A stretch of 64,000 bases of DNA from Streptomyces pristinaespiralis (lineage in GTDB: Bacteria > Actinomycetota > Actinomycetes > Streptomycetales > Streptomycetaceae): positions 6,569,501 to 6,633,500 of the forward strand of contig NZ_CP011340.1 in NCBI RefSeq assembly GCF_001278075.1. The letters run 5' to 3'. The notes beneath the pieces were generated by a model. That model was given only the letters and a program-made list of their open reading frames with translations, searched no databases and was not told where the DNA came from. Both the position numbers and the translations under genes were made by a program. Below, in pieces: positions 17,191 through 25,456 of this stretch; the stretch's first letter is position 1; each line of letters begins with the position of its first letter.

Positions 17191-18183
17191 ATGCTGTCCG
17201 CACTCTTCCGCAAGCAGGCGACGCCCACCGAGCCGGCGACCCTGCAGGTCGGCAGCACCGCCGACGTGGAGGCCTGGGCGGCCGATCAGCGGGACACCCT
17301 GCACGGCCTCGTCGCCGAGCACGGCGCGCTCATGGTGCGGGGACTCGGTCTGCGTACCGTGGCCGACGTCGCGGCCGTCCTGCGGCAGGTGGCCACCGGC
17401 CCGGCGACCGAGCGGGAGGCCTTCGCCGCCCGCGAGAACTACGCCGAAGGCGTCTACTCGTCGTCGGCCTGGCCGGCCGCTCAGACGATGTGCATGCACC
17501 ACGAGCTGAGCTACGCGGCTCAGTTCCCCGGTCTTCTGCTGTTCGCCTGCCTCCGCCCGCCCACCGAGGGCGGGGCCACCGCGGTGGCCGACTCGACCGC
17601 CGTCCTCGAGGCTCTGCCGGCCGGACTGGTCGAGCGTTTCGAACGGGAAGGCTGGCTGCTCACCCGCACCTACAACGACGAGATCGGCGCCACGCTCACC
17701 CAGGCGTTCGGCACCGAGGACCGCAGTGGCATCGAGGCGTACTGCCGCGCCAACGCCGTGGAATGGGCCTGGCAGCCGGACGGCTCGCTGCGCACCCGGC
17801 AGCACCGCGGCGCCGTCATGAACCATCCGGTCACCGGCCGGCGCTGCTGGTTCAACCAGATCGCCTTCCTGAACGAGTGGACGATGGCCCCCGAGGTGCG
17901 GGAGTTCCTCATCGAGGAGTACGGCCCCGACGATCTGCCCTTCAACACCCGTTTCGGCAACGGTGATCCCGTGCCCCCGGACGTCGTCGAGCAGATCAAC
18001 AAGGTCTACGAGGCACACACCCTGCGCCGGCCGTGGCAGACCGGCGACCTGATGCTCGTCGACAACATCCGTACCGCGCACAGCCGTGAGGCCTACGTGG
18101 GCCCGCGGGACGTGGTGGTGGCGATGGCGGACCCGGTGCGCCGGACCGGACCCGCACCGCGGACCGGGAGGACAGCGGCATGA
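17191..18183 (+). CDS. TauD/SyrP-like Fe(II)/2-oxoglutarate oxygenase
   Basis: 330-residue TauD/TfdA-fold oxygenase resembling SyrP and related enzymes that beta-hydroxylate amino acids held on carrier domains. The first His and the Glu are in MHHELSY near residue 103 (HxE in place of the common HxD); the distal His is in NIRTAHSREAY near 290. The ATG at 17191 follows a GAGAGGAG six bases upstream, which fixes the start. Its stop overlaps the SbnB start (ATGA). It may hydroxylate carrier-bound diaminopropionate or the product. A free amino acid substrate is also possible. Confidence 0.85.
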   Translation: MLSALFRKQATPTEPATLQVGSTADVEAWAADQRDTLHGLVAEHGALMVRGLGLRTVADVAAVLRQVATGPATEREAFAARENYAEGVYSSSAWPAAQTMCMHHELSYAAQFPGLLLFACLRPPTEGGATAVADSTAVLEALPAGLVERFEREGWLLTRTYNDEIGATLTQAFGTEDRSGIEAYCRANAVEWAWQPDGSLRTRQHRGAVMNHPVTGRRCWFNQIAFLNEWTMAPEVREFLIEEYGPDDLPFNTRFGNGDPVPPDVVEQINKVYEAHTLRRPWQTGDLMLVDNIRTAHSREAYVGPRDVVVAMADPVRRTGPAPRTGRTAA

Positions 18184-19265
18184 CAACGGTGAACCACCCC
18201 CTTCTCGAAGAAGTCACCCACAGGGACACCCCCTCGGACGCCCGCACCGTGCCGTCCTTCGCGGTCATCCCGGGCGAGCAGGTCAAGAGCGTGCTGGAGG
18301 GCCGGGAGAAGGCCGTCGTGGACGTGGTCGAGGAGACGTACCGCCTGCACGGCGCCGGTCGCACGGTCAACCCGCCGTCGTCCTTCCTGCGGTTCCCCGA
18401 CCGTCCGTCTTCGCGGATCATCGCGTTGCCCGCCTCGCTCGGCGGCGAGGCACGGGTGGACGGACTCAAGTGGATCTCCAGCTTCCCGGAGAACGTGTCG
18501 TCGGAGATCCCGCGGGCCTCGGCGGTCCTGATCCTCAACGACCACGACACCGGCTATCCGTTCGCCTGCATGGAGAGCTCGATCATCAGCGCCGCCCGGA
18601 CGGCCGCGTCCGCCGTGTCGGCGGCCGACCGGCTCAGCAGGGGGCGGCCGCGCCCTGCCCGCGTCGGGTTCGTCGGCGCCGGCCTGATCGCCCGTTACAT
18701 CCACACCTACCTCGCGGGCACCGGCTGGTCGTTCGACGACATCGGCGTGCACGACGTGTCAGCCGCCAGCGCGGCGGGCTTCCGCCTCTACCTGGAACAG
18801 TCGGGAGCCGCCGGCCGGGTCACCGTGCACCACGACGCCGAGGCGCTGGTCCGCTGCAGCGATCTGGTGGTCTTCGCCACCGTCGCCGCCCGGCCGCACA
18901 TCAGCGACCCTTCGTGGTTCCGCCACAATCCGGTGGTGCTGCACGTGTCGCTGCGCGACCTCGCGCCGCAGGTCCTGCTGTCCGCCACCAACATCGTCGA
19001 CGACATCGACCACTGCCTCAGGGCCGCCACTTCACCCCACCTGACGGAACAGCTCACCGGCAGCCGGGCCTTCCTGCACGGCACGCTGGACGACGTGATG
19101 GCAGGCCGGGTGAAGGTGCCGGCGGACCGACCCGTGGTGTTCTCACCGTTCGGGCTCGGAATCCTCGATCTGGCGGTCGGCCGTTACGTCTACGACGAGA
19201 TCGTCCGGTCCGGCGAACTGCGCGTCGTCGACAACTTCTTCCACGAGCTGCGCCGGTACGGATGA
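18180..19265 (+). CDS. sbnB: 2,3-diaminopropionate biosynthesis protein SbnB
   Basis: 361-residue ornithine-cyclodeaminase/mu-crystallin-fold dehydrogenase. SbnB oxidatively cleaves N-(1-amino-1-carboxy-2-ethyl)-glutamate with NAD to give L-2,3-diaminopropionate and 2-oxoglutarate. Visible are the N-terminal substrate region (NPPSSFLRFPDRPSSRIIAL), the NAD-binding glycine loop (RVGFVGAGLIARYIHTYLAG) and the NIVDDIDHCLRA segment. Length and features match SbnB rather than true ornithine cyclodeaminase. Start overlaps the oxygenase stop; sbnA follows after 54 nt. Presence of the partner makes the assignment firm. Confidence 0.9.
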   Translation: MTTVNHPLLEEVTHRDTPSDARTVPSFAVIPGEQVKSVLEGREKAVVDVVEETYRLHGAGRTVNPPSSFLRFPDRPSSRIIALPASLGGEARVDGLKWISSFPENVSSEIPRASAVLILNDHDTGYPFACMESSIISAARTAASAVSAADRLSRGRPRPARVGFVGAGLIARYIHTYLAGTGWSFDDIGVHDVSAASAAGFRLYLEQSGAAGRVTVHHDAEALVRCSDLVVFATVAARPHISDPSWFRHNPVVLHVSLRDLAPQVLLSATNIVDDIDHCLRAATSPHLTEQLTGSRAFLHGTLDDVMAGRVKVPADRPVVFSPFGLGILDLAVGRYVYDEIVRSGELRVVDNFFHELRRYG

Positions 19266-19319
19266 GGCGGCACGCCGACGCCGCCCGGCCGGAGATCCAC
19301 GGCAGACGAGGAGACCATC

Positions 19320-20339
19320 GTGCCCGTCATATCCGTTCCCCAAGCCTTCAACGAGGAGGACCTGTACGTCGACCTGCGGCCGATGCTCGGACAGCCCTTG
19401 TTCCTCAAGTGCGAGGGATTCAACTTCGCCGGTTCGATCAAGCTGAAGGCCGCGACCGAGATGGTGGAGTCCGCCGAGCGGAGAGGGATCATCGGCCGGG
19501 ACTCGATCCTGGTCGAGTCCTCCTCCGGCAATCTCGGCGTGGCTCTCAGCGTGATCGCGGCGAGCAAGGGCTACCGGTTCTTCTGCGTGACGGACTCCCG
19601 CTGCAACCTGGCCACCAGGCTGATGATGGAAGCACTGGGCAGCAAGGTCCACGTGGTTTCCGAGGGGATCGCCGAGGGCGGTCTGCTCGGCGCACGGCTC
19701 GCGTTCGTGCGGGACCTGTGCGCCGCGGATCCTCACTGCGTGTGGCTCAGCCAGTACACCAACGCCGACAACTGGAAGGCCCACTACTACCGGACGGCAC
19801 CCGCCATCGCGCGCGGATTCCCGCACCTGGACGTGCTGTTCATCGGGGTCGGCACCACGGGAACCCTGATGGGCTGCGCCCGCTGGTTCCGCAACTGGCA
19901 CCGGCCGGTGCGCATCGTGGCGGTCGACAGCGTCGGCTCCGCGATCTTCGGCGACCCACCGGGACGCCGGATGATCCCCGGCCTCGGCATGAGCGTCCGC
20001 CCGCCGCTGCTCGACGAGGCGTACGTGGACGAGGCGGTGCGCGTCGAGGAGGCGGACACCATCCGCACCTGCCGCGGCCTGGCCATGCGGGGCTTCCTCT
20101 TCGGCGGCTCCACCGGCACGGTGGTCAGCGGTGCGAAGAACTGGCTCGACCGGCACGACACCCGCGGCCTCACCCCGGTGGCGATCGCCCCGGACCTCGG
20201 TGAGCGGTACCTCGACACCATCTACCAGTCCAACTGGGTGCAGGGCCTGTACGGCGAGGACGTCCTCCTTCCCGACGAGCCGACGGAAGAAGAAGGCCGG
20301 GCACGCAGAGCCGGCGCGTCCGAGGGCGTGACGTTCTGA
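19320..20339 (+). CDS. sbnA: 2,3-diaminopropionate biosynthesis protein SbnA
   Basis: 339-residue PLP enzyme of the cysteine-synthase fold. SbnA joins O-phospho-L-serine and L-glutamate to make the intermediate that SbnB cleaves. The PLP lysine is in NFAGSIKLKAA and the substrate loop is ESSSGNLGVALS; the phosphate cup is GVGTTGTLMG. The GTG start has GAGGAG six bases upstream. With SbnB this forms a complete local diaminopropionate supply, the main evidence for the monomer used by the neighbouring synthetase. Confidence 0.9.
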   Translation: MPVISVPQAFNEEDLYVDLRPMLGQPLFLKCEGFNFAGSIKLKAATEMVESAERRGIIGRDSILVESSSGNLGVALSVIAASKGYRFFCVTDSRCNLATRLMMEALGSKVHVVSEGIAEGGLLGARLAFVRDLCAADPHCVWLSQYTNADNWKAHYYRTAPAIARGFPHLDVLFIGVGTTGTLMGCARWFRNWHRPVRIVAVDSVGSAIFGDPPGRRMIPGLGMSVRPPLLDEAYVDEAVRVEEADTIRTCRGLAMRGFLFGGSTGTVVSGAKNWLDRHDTRGLTPVAIAPDLGERYLDTIYQSNWVQGLYGEDVLLPDEPTEEEGRARRAGASEGVTF

Positions 20340-20402
20340 CGCACGGACACCCACGCCCACTTCGGCTCGCCGTCCGGGTGACCTTGCGGAAGGCGTACGA
20401 CC

Positions 20403-21152
20403 ATGTGCACAGATCAACACTCCGAGAGCCTTTCCACGGCGAGACCGCAGTCGGCGCTCCGCCCGGAGGACCTTGTGCCCGCCGCGTGGGCGGAACCTGC
20501 CCCGCCCCGGCCCGGAGCGCCGCGGCTGTGGCTCGCGCGCGTGGAGGACTTGCGCGATGTCGTCGCACCGGTCGCCGCCTCGGTGCTGGACGACGGCGAG
20601 AGGGCACGGGAGGCGGCGCTGCGCAGGGCGGTGGACCGGGACGGCTACCGCGTCGCCCATGTCGGCCTGCGGCTGCTCCTGGGCGCCTACTTGGGGATCG
20701 ACCCGCCGGACGTGCCGCTCGCACGAGCACCCTGTCCACAGTGCCGGGGCCCGCACGGCCGCCCGGTGGTCCGCGAGGCCGCGATGCACTTCTCCGTCTC
20801 CCGCACCCCGGGGTACTGCCTCCTCGCCTTCGCGGTCACCGAGGTCGGCGTCGACCTGGAGAAGGTCCCCTCCTCCGCCGTCGTCGAGGAGACGTCCCCG
20901 GCGTTGCACCCTCGGGAGACCGCCGAGCTCGCGGCCTGCCCGCCGGCGGACCGCCCGGCGGCGTTCGCCCGGGCATGGACCCGCAAGGAGGCGTACCTGA
21001 AGGCGCTCGGTACCGGACTCGGACGCGACCCTCGCTCCGACCACCTCGGCACGTCTTCCCACGCACCGGCCCGCGTACCGGGCTGGTCGGTCAGCGATGT
21101 CCGTGTGGCCGCTGGCTACGAGGCAGCCGTCGTCGTACGCGCCGCGACCTGA
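20403..21152 (+). CDS. 4'-phosphopantetheinyl transferase, Sfp type
   Basis: 249-residue Sfp-like PPTase that moves phosphopantetheine from CoA to carrier-protein serines. The two magnesium/CoA motifs are clear: EVGVDLEKV near residue 155 and WTRKEAYLKALGTGL near 195. The first 35 residues look disordered. It is the last gene of the operon, 63 nt after sbnA, and would activate both carrier domains here. It converges with the anti-sigma gene 28 nt away, which marks the end of the cluster. Confidence 0.9.
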   Translation: MCTDQHSESLSTARPQSALRPEDLVPAAWAEPAPPRPGAPRLWLARVEDLRDVVAPVAASVLDDGERAREAALRRAVDRDGYRVAHVGLRLLLGAYLGIDPPDVPLARAPCPQCRGPHGRPVVREAAMHFSVSRTPGYCLLAFAVTEVGVDLEKVPSSAVVEETSPALHPRETAELAACPPADRPAAFARAWTRKEAYLKALGTGLGRDPRSDHLGTSSHAPARVPGWSVSDVRVAAGYEAAVVVRAAT

Positions 21153-21180
21153 GCGTCGTCCAACGCGATGCCGACGGCGG

Positions 21181-21921
21181 TCATGCGGGCACGTGGATGT
21201 AGGCCAGTGGTTCGGTGGTGGGCTGCGGAGACCCGCCGACAGGTTCGACGGTGATGCACACGGCGGTGGCCTCCTTGAGCGGCCCCTCGAGGAGGTGAGC
21301 CTGACGGCCGCCCGAGGCGGGCAGCTGACCGGCGGGCCGGTACTGCCCGGCCGCGGCGTACCACAGCTCGTAGACCCGGTCCTCGGCGAGCGACGGCAGG
21401 CCGGAGGTGATGAACGCGGCCCGGCCTTGGGAGCGTGAGGCGATCACACTCGCGCTCGCGCCGCCGGGCAGGTTGTCGGTGCTGATCGTCGCGTCCGGCG
21501 CTGCCATGACGTCGGCGAGCGCGGCCGTGTCGGAGCGCACCTCCGCGAGCTGCGTGCGGGCGGTGCCGGCCTCGGAGTGCTGCCACGCCGCCACACCGCC
21601 CAGGGCCACCGCTGCCGCGAGGCACGCGGCCACCGCCGGCCGTAGGCCCTGCCGCGCTCGGCGGGGCCGTCGCGGCACGCCGGGGGAGGGCCGGTCCTGA
21701 CGGACGGAGGCGATCTCCGTCAGTACGCGCAGGCGCAGGTCCGCGGGCGGCGCGGGCGCCTCGGTCGCGGCCAGCCGGGCGGCGGTGGGTGTCAGTTCGT
21801 CGACCTCGCGGCGGCAGGACGCACACCCGGCCAGGTGGTTCTCGAAGGCCGCCTCCTCGGCGGGCGGCAGGGCGTGCAGCACGTAGGCGCCGATGGCGAG
21901 GTGCGGGTCGTCGCTGCTCAT
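21181..21921 (-). CDS. Anti-sigma-K factor (RskA family)
   Basis: 246-residue single-pass membrane regulator. The N-terminal part (residues 1-75) is a zinc-type anti-sigma domain with HLAGCASCRREV. One TM helix (RPAVAACLAAAVALGGVAAW) is followed by an extracytoplasmic RskA domain (LPSLAEDRVYELWYAAAGQY). It should hold the SigK-like factor encoded just upstream and release it after regulated proteolysis. Start ATG overlaps the sigma stop codon (ATGA). The cluster next door is not evidently under its control. Confidence 0.88.
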   Translation of the reverse strand: MSSDDPHLAIGAYVLHALPPAEEAAFENHLAGCASCRREVDELTPTAARLAATEAPAPPADLRLRVLTEIASVRQDRPSPGVPRRPRRARQGLRPAVAACLAAAVALGGVAAWQHSEAGTARTQLAEVRSDTAALADVMAAPDATISTDNLPGGASASVIASRSQGRAAFITSGLPSLAEDRVYELWYAAAGQYRPAGQLPASGGRQAHLLEGPLKEATAVCITVEPVGGSPQPTTEPLAYIHVPA

Positions 21922-22607
21922 GAGCCGGCCTCCAGACACGCGCGCAGGCTCTGCAGCCCCTGTCGCATCCGTGACTTGATCGTTCCCGCCGGGGCGGCCA
22001 GGGCATCGGCCACCTCCGCGTATGTCAGGCCCTGGTAGAACGCGAGCACCAAGGGCACCCGCTGCGCGTCCTCCAGCTTGCCCAGGCAGCGGAAGACCAC
22101 CCGCTGCTCTTCGCGGCCTTCCACCGTCTCGGCGACCGTGTCGAAGGGAGGCTCGTGCTCCAGCACGACCGAGCGCATTTCGCGGGCCCTGCCGGCGGCG
22201 ACGGAACGTACCCGGTCCACCGCCCGGCGGTGCGCCAGCGTGAGCACCCAGCTCCGGGCGGCTCCCCGCTCGGGACGGAAGCGGTCCGCGGTGCGCCACA
22301 CCTCGATCATGACGTCCTGAGTCACCTCTTCCGCCTGTGCCTCGTCCCGCAGCACCCGGCGGGCCAGTCCCATCACCGGCGGTGCGAGAGCGTCGTAGAC
22401 GCCGGCGAAGGCCTGCTGATCGCCCTCGGCCGCACGGCTGAGCAGCCCGTCCACCCGGTCGTCGTCCGCGGACCGCCGGGCGGGGTGCTTGCCGTCACTG
22501 CTTGTGCCCGGCATCGGTTCCACACTCCATTGCCGCTCCTCGACTCGGCTCGACCCCACACCGTGAGCGCTCTTCGCGCATCCGGCCGGGAGCCGTCCGC
22601 CTGACAT
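21918..22607 (-). CDS. ECF RNA polymerase sigma factor, SigK type
   Basis: 229-residue ECF sigma factor. Region 2 (AQAEEVTQDVMIEVWRTADR) and region 4 (QRVPLVLAFYQGLTYAEVAD, APAGTIKSRMRQGL) are intact. The ATG at 22607 has a near-perfect AGGAGGTGA ribosome-binding site and is preferred. The shorter start at 22514 would give the more usual N-terminus MPGTSSDGKHPARRSADDD but has only a weak site. Coupled to its RskA anti-sigma partner. It may drive the divergent LAXTG-anchored gene, as sigma/anti-sigma pairs often control adjacent surface proteins. No promoter was firmly recognised. Confidence 0.88.
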   Translation of the reverse strand: MSGGRLPAGCAKSAHGVGSSRVEERQWSVEPMPGTSSDGKHPARRSADDDRVDGLLSRAAEGDQQAFAGVYDALAPPVMGLARRVLRDEAQAEEVTQDVMIEVWRTADRFRPERGAARSWVLTLAHRRAVDRVRSVAAGRAREMRSVVLEHEPPFDTVAETVEGREEQRVVFRCLGKLEDAQRVPLVLAFYQGLTYAEVADALAAPAGTIKSRMRQGLQSLRACLEAGS

Positions 22608-23116
22608 ATTCACCTCCTTGCCGCAGAGGACCGCTGGACGGCGTCGCCACCGGAGCCGGGCCCCGGCCGACGAGGGCGTCGCCGGCCGGGGCGGGGCCGC
22701 ACCTCGGGCGACGCGTTCCGCCCGTGGAGCCATCGCGGGGGCAGAGCCACGCGGCACGGTCCCTCCGGACGGCGGACGAGGCGGACCAGGGCAGCGCCCT
22801 CATTGGTTATTCGAAGCTGCGGACCCTGTGGATCGCGGTGATCAGCGTCCGGGGCGCCATTCGGGACAGCTGTGCGCCGGCGCCGGCGCGCGTCCTGCCC
22901 GGCCCGGGCCGGGCAGGGCCATGGCCTCGTCGATGCTGAAGGCGAAACGGTGAGCAGGCATGAGGAGCGCCGGAAACCCCACTTTCGAGTGAACTCGCTG
23001 CAGACGTCCGCCAGTTCACCCTTCGTACGTAAAGATTCCGGTGTCCCGGTCGCCGCAGTCCACGTGTCCCCGTGCATCGGCAGGCGACCCCATGTCTCCG
23101 TGGGGGTTCCACCACC
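22608..23116. promoter_or_regulatory. 509-nt divergent region between sigma factor and LAXTG protein genes
   Basis: No gene was recognised. It contains an inverted repeat GTGAACT/AGTTCAC (22989-22995 and 23013-23019, 17-nt spacer) about 100-130 nt before the surface-protein gene, which could be an operator or ECF-controlled site. The rest is GC-rich with no clear -35/-10 pair. Confidence 0.4.
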
Positions 23117-24085
23117 TTGAACAGCAATACCTTCCGCATGCCCGCACGCAAGGCCGCCGCGGCGACGGCCGCCGTCGCTCTGGCCGCCGCGCCGGTGGCG
23201 CTCGCCGGCCCGGCCCACGCCACCGGCGGCGGTGAGGGAAGTGCCACCGCGGTCGTGCTCCGCACCGGTCTGGACGTCTCCCTGCTCGACGAGACCGTCC
23301 ATGTGCCGCTCAGGACGACGCTCAACGAGGTCCGGGCACCCGGCAGCGCGGAGAAGACCGCGCTGAGCGTGGAGTTGGACGGCGTCGGGAAGGGCGGGCA
23401 GGTCCAGGTGCTGCGTGCGGACGTGGCGACCTCGAAGGCGACCGTCGGGAGCGGCAGGGCAGAGGCCCGCAGCACCCTGGCCAACGCCAGGGTCCACGTG
23501 CCGGGGCTGCCGTTGCTGTCGCTGATCGAGGTCGAGCAGGTCACGTCGAAGGCCGTCTGCGAGACGGGGCACCGGCCCGTCGCCGAGTCGAATCTGCTGG
23601 GCAAGGTCAGGGTCCTCGGCAAGAAGGTCACCCTCAGCACGGGCGGTCCCACGCGCGTCGCGGTGCCGGGCGTGGGCGAGGTCGGCCTCGAACTGTCGAA
23701 GACCCGCACCACGTCCCGCACGGCCGCTGCGACGGCCCTGCAGCTCAAGGTCGCCGTCGACCCGCTGGAGCTGAACGTCGCCGAGGTCGACGGGGAAGTG
23801 ACCTTGGCGGAGGCGACCTGCGAGACGCCCGGCGCGTCGTCGGGCGGAACCACGAAGCCGGCCGACCCCGCGCCCCCGGCGGACGACGACCCGGCGGCGG
23901 AGAAGCCGGCGGAGGAGAAGCCCGCCGAGGGGATCTCCGCCCGGTCCGGCGAGCAGCCCGGCAAGGACAACCTCGCGGCGACCGGCGGCAGTTCCACGAC
24001 GCCGTACCTCGCAGGCGGCGCGGCCGTCCTGCTCGCCGCCGGTGCCGCGGCGACCTTCATCGGCCGTCGCCGCTCCAGGGGCTGA
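23117..24085 (+). CDS. SCO1860-family LAXTG-anchored surface protein
   Basis: About 322 residues. A signal peptide (basic MPARK, then a hydrophobic stretch ending near GPAHA) precedes a mature part of unknown fold with two cysteine-bearing regions (TSKAVCETGH and LAEATCETP). A Pro/Glu/Lys-rich spacer follows, and the end is a sortase signal: LAATG, a hydrophobic segment and RRRSRG. It should be covalently cell-wall-linked by a class E sortase. The TTG at 23117 (MNSNTFRMPARK) is chosen; the ATG at 23138 is also possible. Function unknown. Confidence 0.82.
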   Translation: MNSNTFRMPARKAAAATAAVALAAAPVALAGPAHATGGGEGSATAVVLRTGLDVSLLDETVHVPLRTTLNEVRAPGSAEKTALSVELDGVGKGGQVQVLRADVATSKATVGSGRAEARSTLANARVHVPGLPLLSLIEVEQVTSKAVCETGHRPVAESNLLGKVRVLGKKVTLSTGGPTRVAVPGVGEVGLELSKTRTTSRTAAATALQLKVAVDPLELNVAEVDGEVTLAEATCETPGASSGGTTKPADPAPPADDDPAAEKPAEEKPAEGISARSGEQPGKDNLAATGGSSTTPYLAGGAAVLLAAGAAATFIGRRRSRG

Positions 24086-24086
24086 C

Positions 24087-24107
24087 GCCCGGCCACGGCG
24101 GCCGGGC
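24087..24107 (+). terminator. Terminator of the LAXTG protein gene
   Basis: Stem GCCCGGCC (24087-24094) with GGCCGGGC (24100-24107) and a 5-nt loop, starting 1 nt after the stop codon. Confidence 0.6.
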
Positions 24108-24187
24108 CCCTCGCGGAGGGGAGAGGGACCCGGCCGCCACCGCCTCCGTACGGGCGACTCCCGGTGCGGCGGCCACCTGGAGCCGAC

Positions 24188-24247
24188 GGCGCCGGGCCGT
24201 CAGCCACTTGACGCCCCGGCCTCCGGGCGTCCCGGTGGCCCGGCGCC
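24188..24247 (-). terminator. Nested hairpin after the cobC-like gene
   Basis: An outer 11-bp repeat (24188-24198 and 24237-24247) encloses an inner GACGCCC/GGGCGTC hairpin. It lies just past the stop codon of the minus-strand cobC-like gene and is probably its terminator. Confidence 0.5.
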
Positions 24248-24256
24248 GCGATGGCC

Positions 24257-25357
24257 TCAGTGGCCGACCATCGTCAGGGCCTGGTCGAGTGCCTGGAGGA
24301 AACGGTTCGTCGTGACCCGGTCGCGCACCGCGAGACGCAGCCACTCGTCGTCGAGGCCCGGGAACGTGTCCCCGCGCCTGGCCGCGAAACCGAGCCGCCG
24401 CAGCCGCTCCCGCACCTGCGCCGCACGCCGCACCCGCACGAGTACGAACGGCCCCTCGGCCGCCTCCACCGCCCGGACCTCCTCGAACTCGGCCAGCCCC
24501 GCGAGCAGATGAGCCCGGTCCGCCGCGATCCGCAGGGATGCCGCCTCCGCCTCCGCCAGCGCCGCCGGGCCCATGCAGGCCTCCGCCGCGACCAGCGCCG
24601 GCGTCGACACCGGCCACAAGGGCTGCGCCCGCTCGAGTGCCGCGATCGTGCGCGGCTCGGCGAGCACGTAGCCGATCCGCAGGCCCGCCAGCCCCCACGT
24701 CTTGGTGAGGCTGCGCAGCACCACGAGACCGGGCACATCCGTCCGCCCCGCCAGCGCCTCGCGTTCGCCGGGGACCGCGTCCATGAACGCCTCGTCCACC
24801 ACGAGCAGACGCCCGGGACGGGCCAGCAGGGCTATGTCGTCCGCGGGGTGCAGCACCGACGTCGGGTTGGTCGGGTTGCCGACGACGACCATGTCCGCCT
24901 CGTCGGGAACGGCCTTCGGGTCGAGCTGGAAACCGTCCTCCTCGCGCAGCAGCAGCCGCTCCACCGCGTGTCCCGCGTCGCGCAGCGCCGCCTCGGGCTC
25001 CGTGAACTGCGGGTGCACCACAAGGGGCCGCCGCACCGCGAGCGCGCGTGCCAGCAGCACGAACGCCTCCGCCGCGCCCGCCGTCAGCAGGACGTGGTCC
25101 TCCGGCAGTCCGTGCCTGCGGGCGACGGCGGCGCGGGCGGCACGGCCGTCCGGGTACGCGGCCAGCGAGCCGAGCGATGCCGTGATGCACTCGCGGAGCC
25201 AGCTCGGAGGCGTACCGGTACGGACGTTGACGGCGAGATCGATCAGATCCGCCGCCCCGTCCCGCACCTCCGCGTCGCCGTGGTGCCGCAGATCGTGCCC
25301 GCCGGAACGCTGCTCCGGGTCCTCGGGGCGCTCGGGGTGCTCAGAGTGCGTGTACAT
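24257..25357 (-). CDS. cobC: CobC-like PLP-dependent aminotransferase family protein
   Basis: 366-residue fold-type I enzyme of the histidinol-phosphate aminotransferase/threonine-phosphate decarboxylase group (Rv2231c/CobC-like). The PLP Lys is in VLRSLTKTWGLAGLRIGY and the Asp in LLVVDEAFMDAVPGE; NPTNPTSVL binds the cofactor. Its place in the cobalamin block favours making aminopropanol phosphate for the B12 nucleotide loop, though true threonine-phosphate decarboxylase activity is unproven. The first 30 residues are acidic and probably disordered. Same strand as the following cobalamin genes. Confidence 0.82.
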   Translation of the reverse strand: MYTHSEHPERPEDPEQRSGGHDLRHHGDAEVRDGAADLIDLAVNVRTGTPPSWLRECITASLGSLAAYPDGRAARAAVARRHGLPEDHVLLTAGAAEAFVLLARALAVRRPLVVHPQFTEPEAALRDAGHAVERLLLREEDGFQLDPKAVPDEADMVVVGNPTNPTSVLHPADDIALLARPGRLLVVDEAFMDAVPGEREALAGRTDVPGLVVLRSLTKTWGLAGLRIGYVLAEPRTIAALERAQPLWPVSTPALVAAEACMGPAALAEAEAASLRIAADRAHLLAGLAEFEEVRAVEAAEGPFVLVRVRRAAQVRERLRRLGFAARRGDTFPGLDDEWLRLAVRDRVTTNRFLQALDQALTMVGH

Positions 25358-25456
25358 GGCTGCCGTGCCGTGGTGGGGGAGAACTGGTCACGGAAGTCTC
25401 CTCGGTGTGGGGGCGAACAATGAGGGATCGAACGGAGGTGAACAAACGCACGGACA

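Noticed and set aside
18180..19265. Ornithine cyclodeaminase
   Set aside because: Same fold, but the adjacent SbnA and the synthetase context favour SbnB.
22514..22514. Shorter start for the SigK-type factor
   Set aside because: The ATG at 22607 has a far better ribosome-binding site, though the shorter form cannot be excluded.
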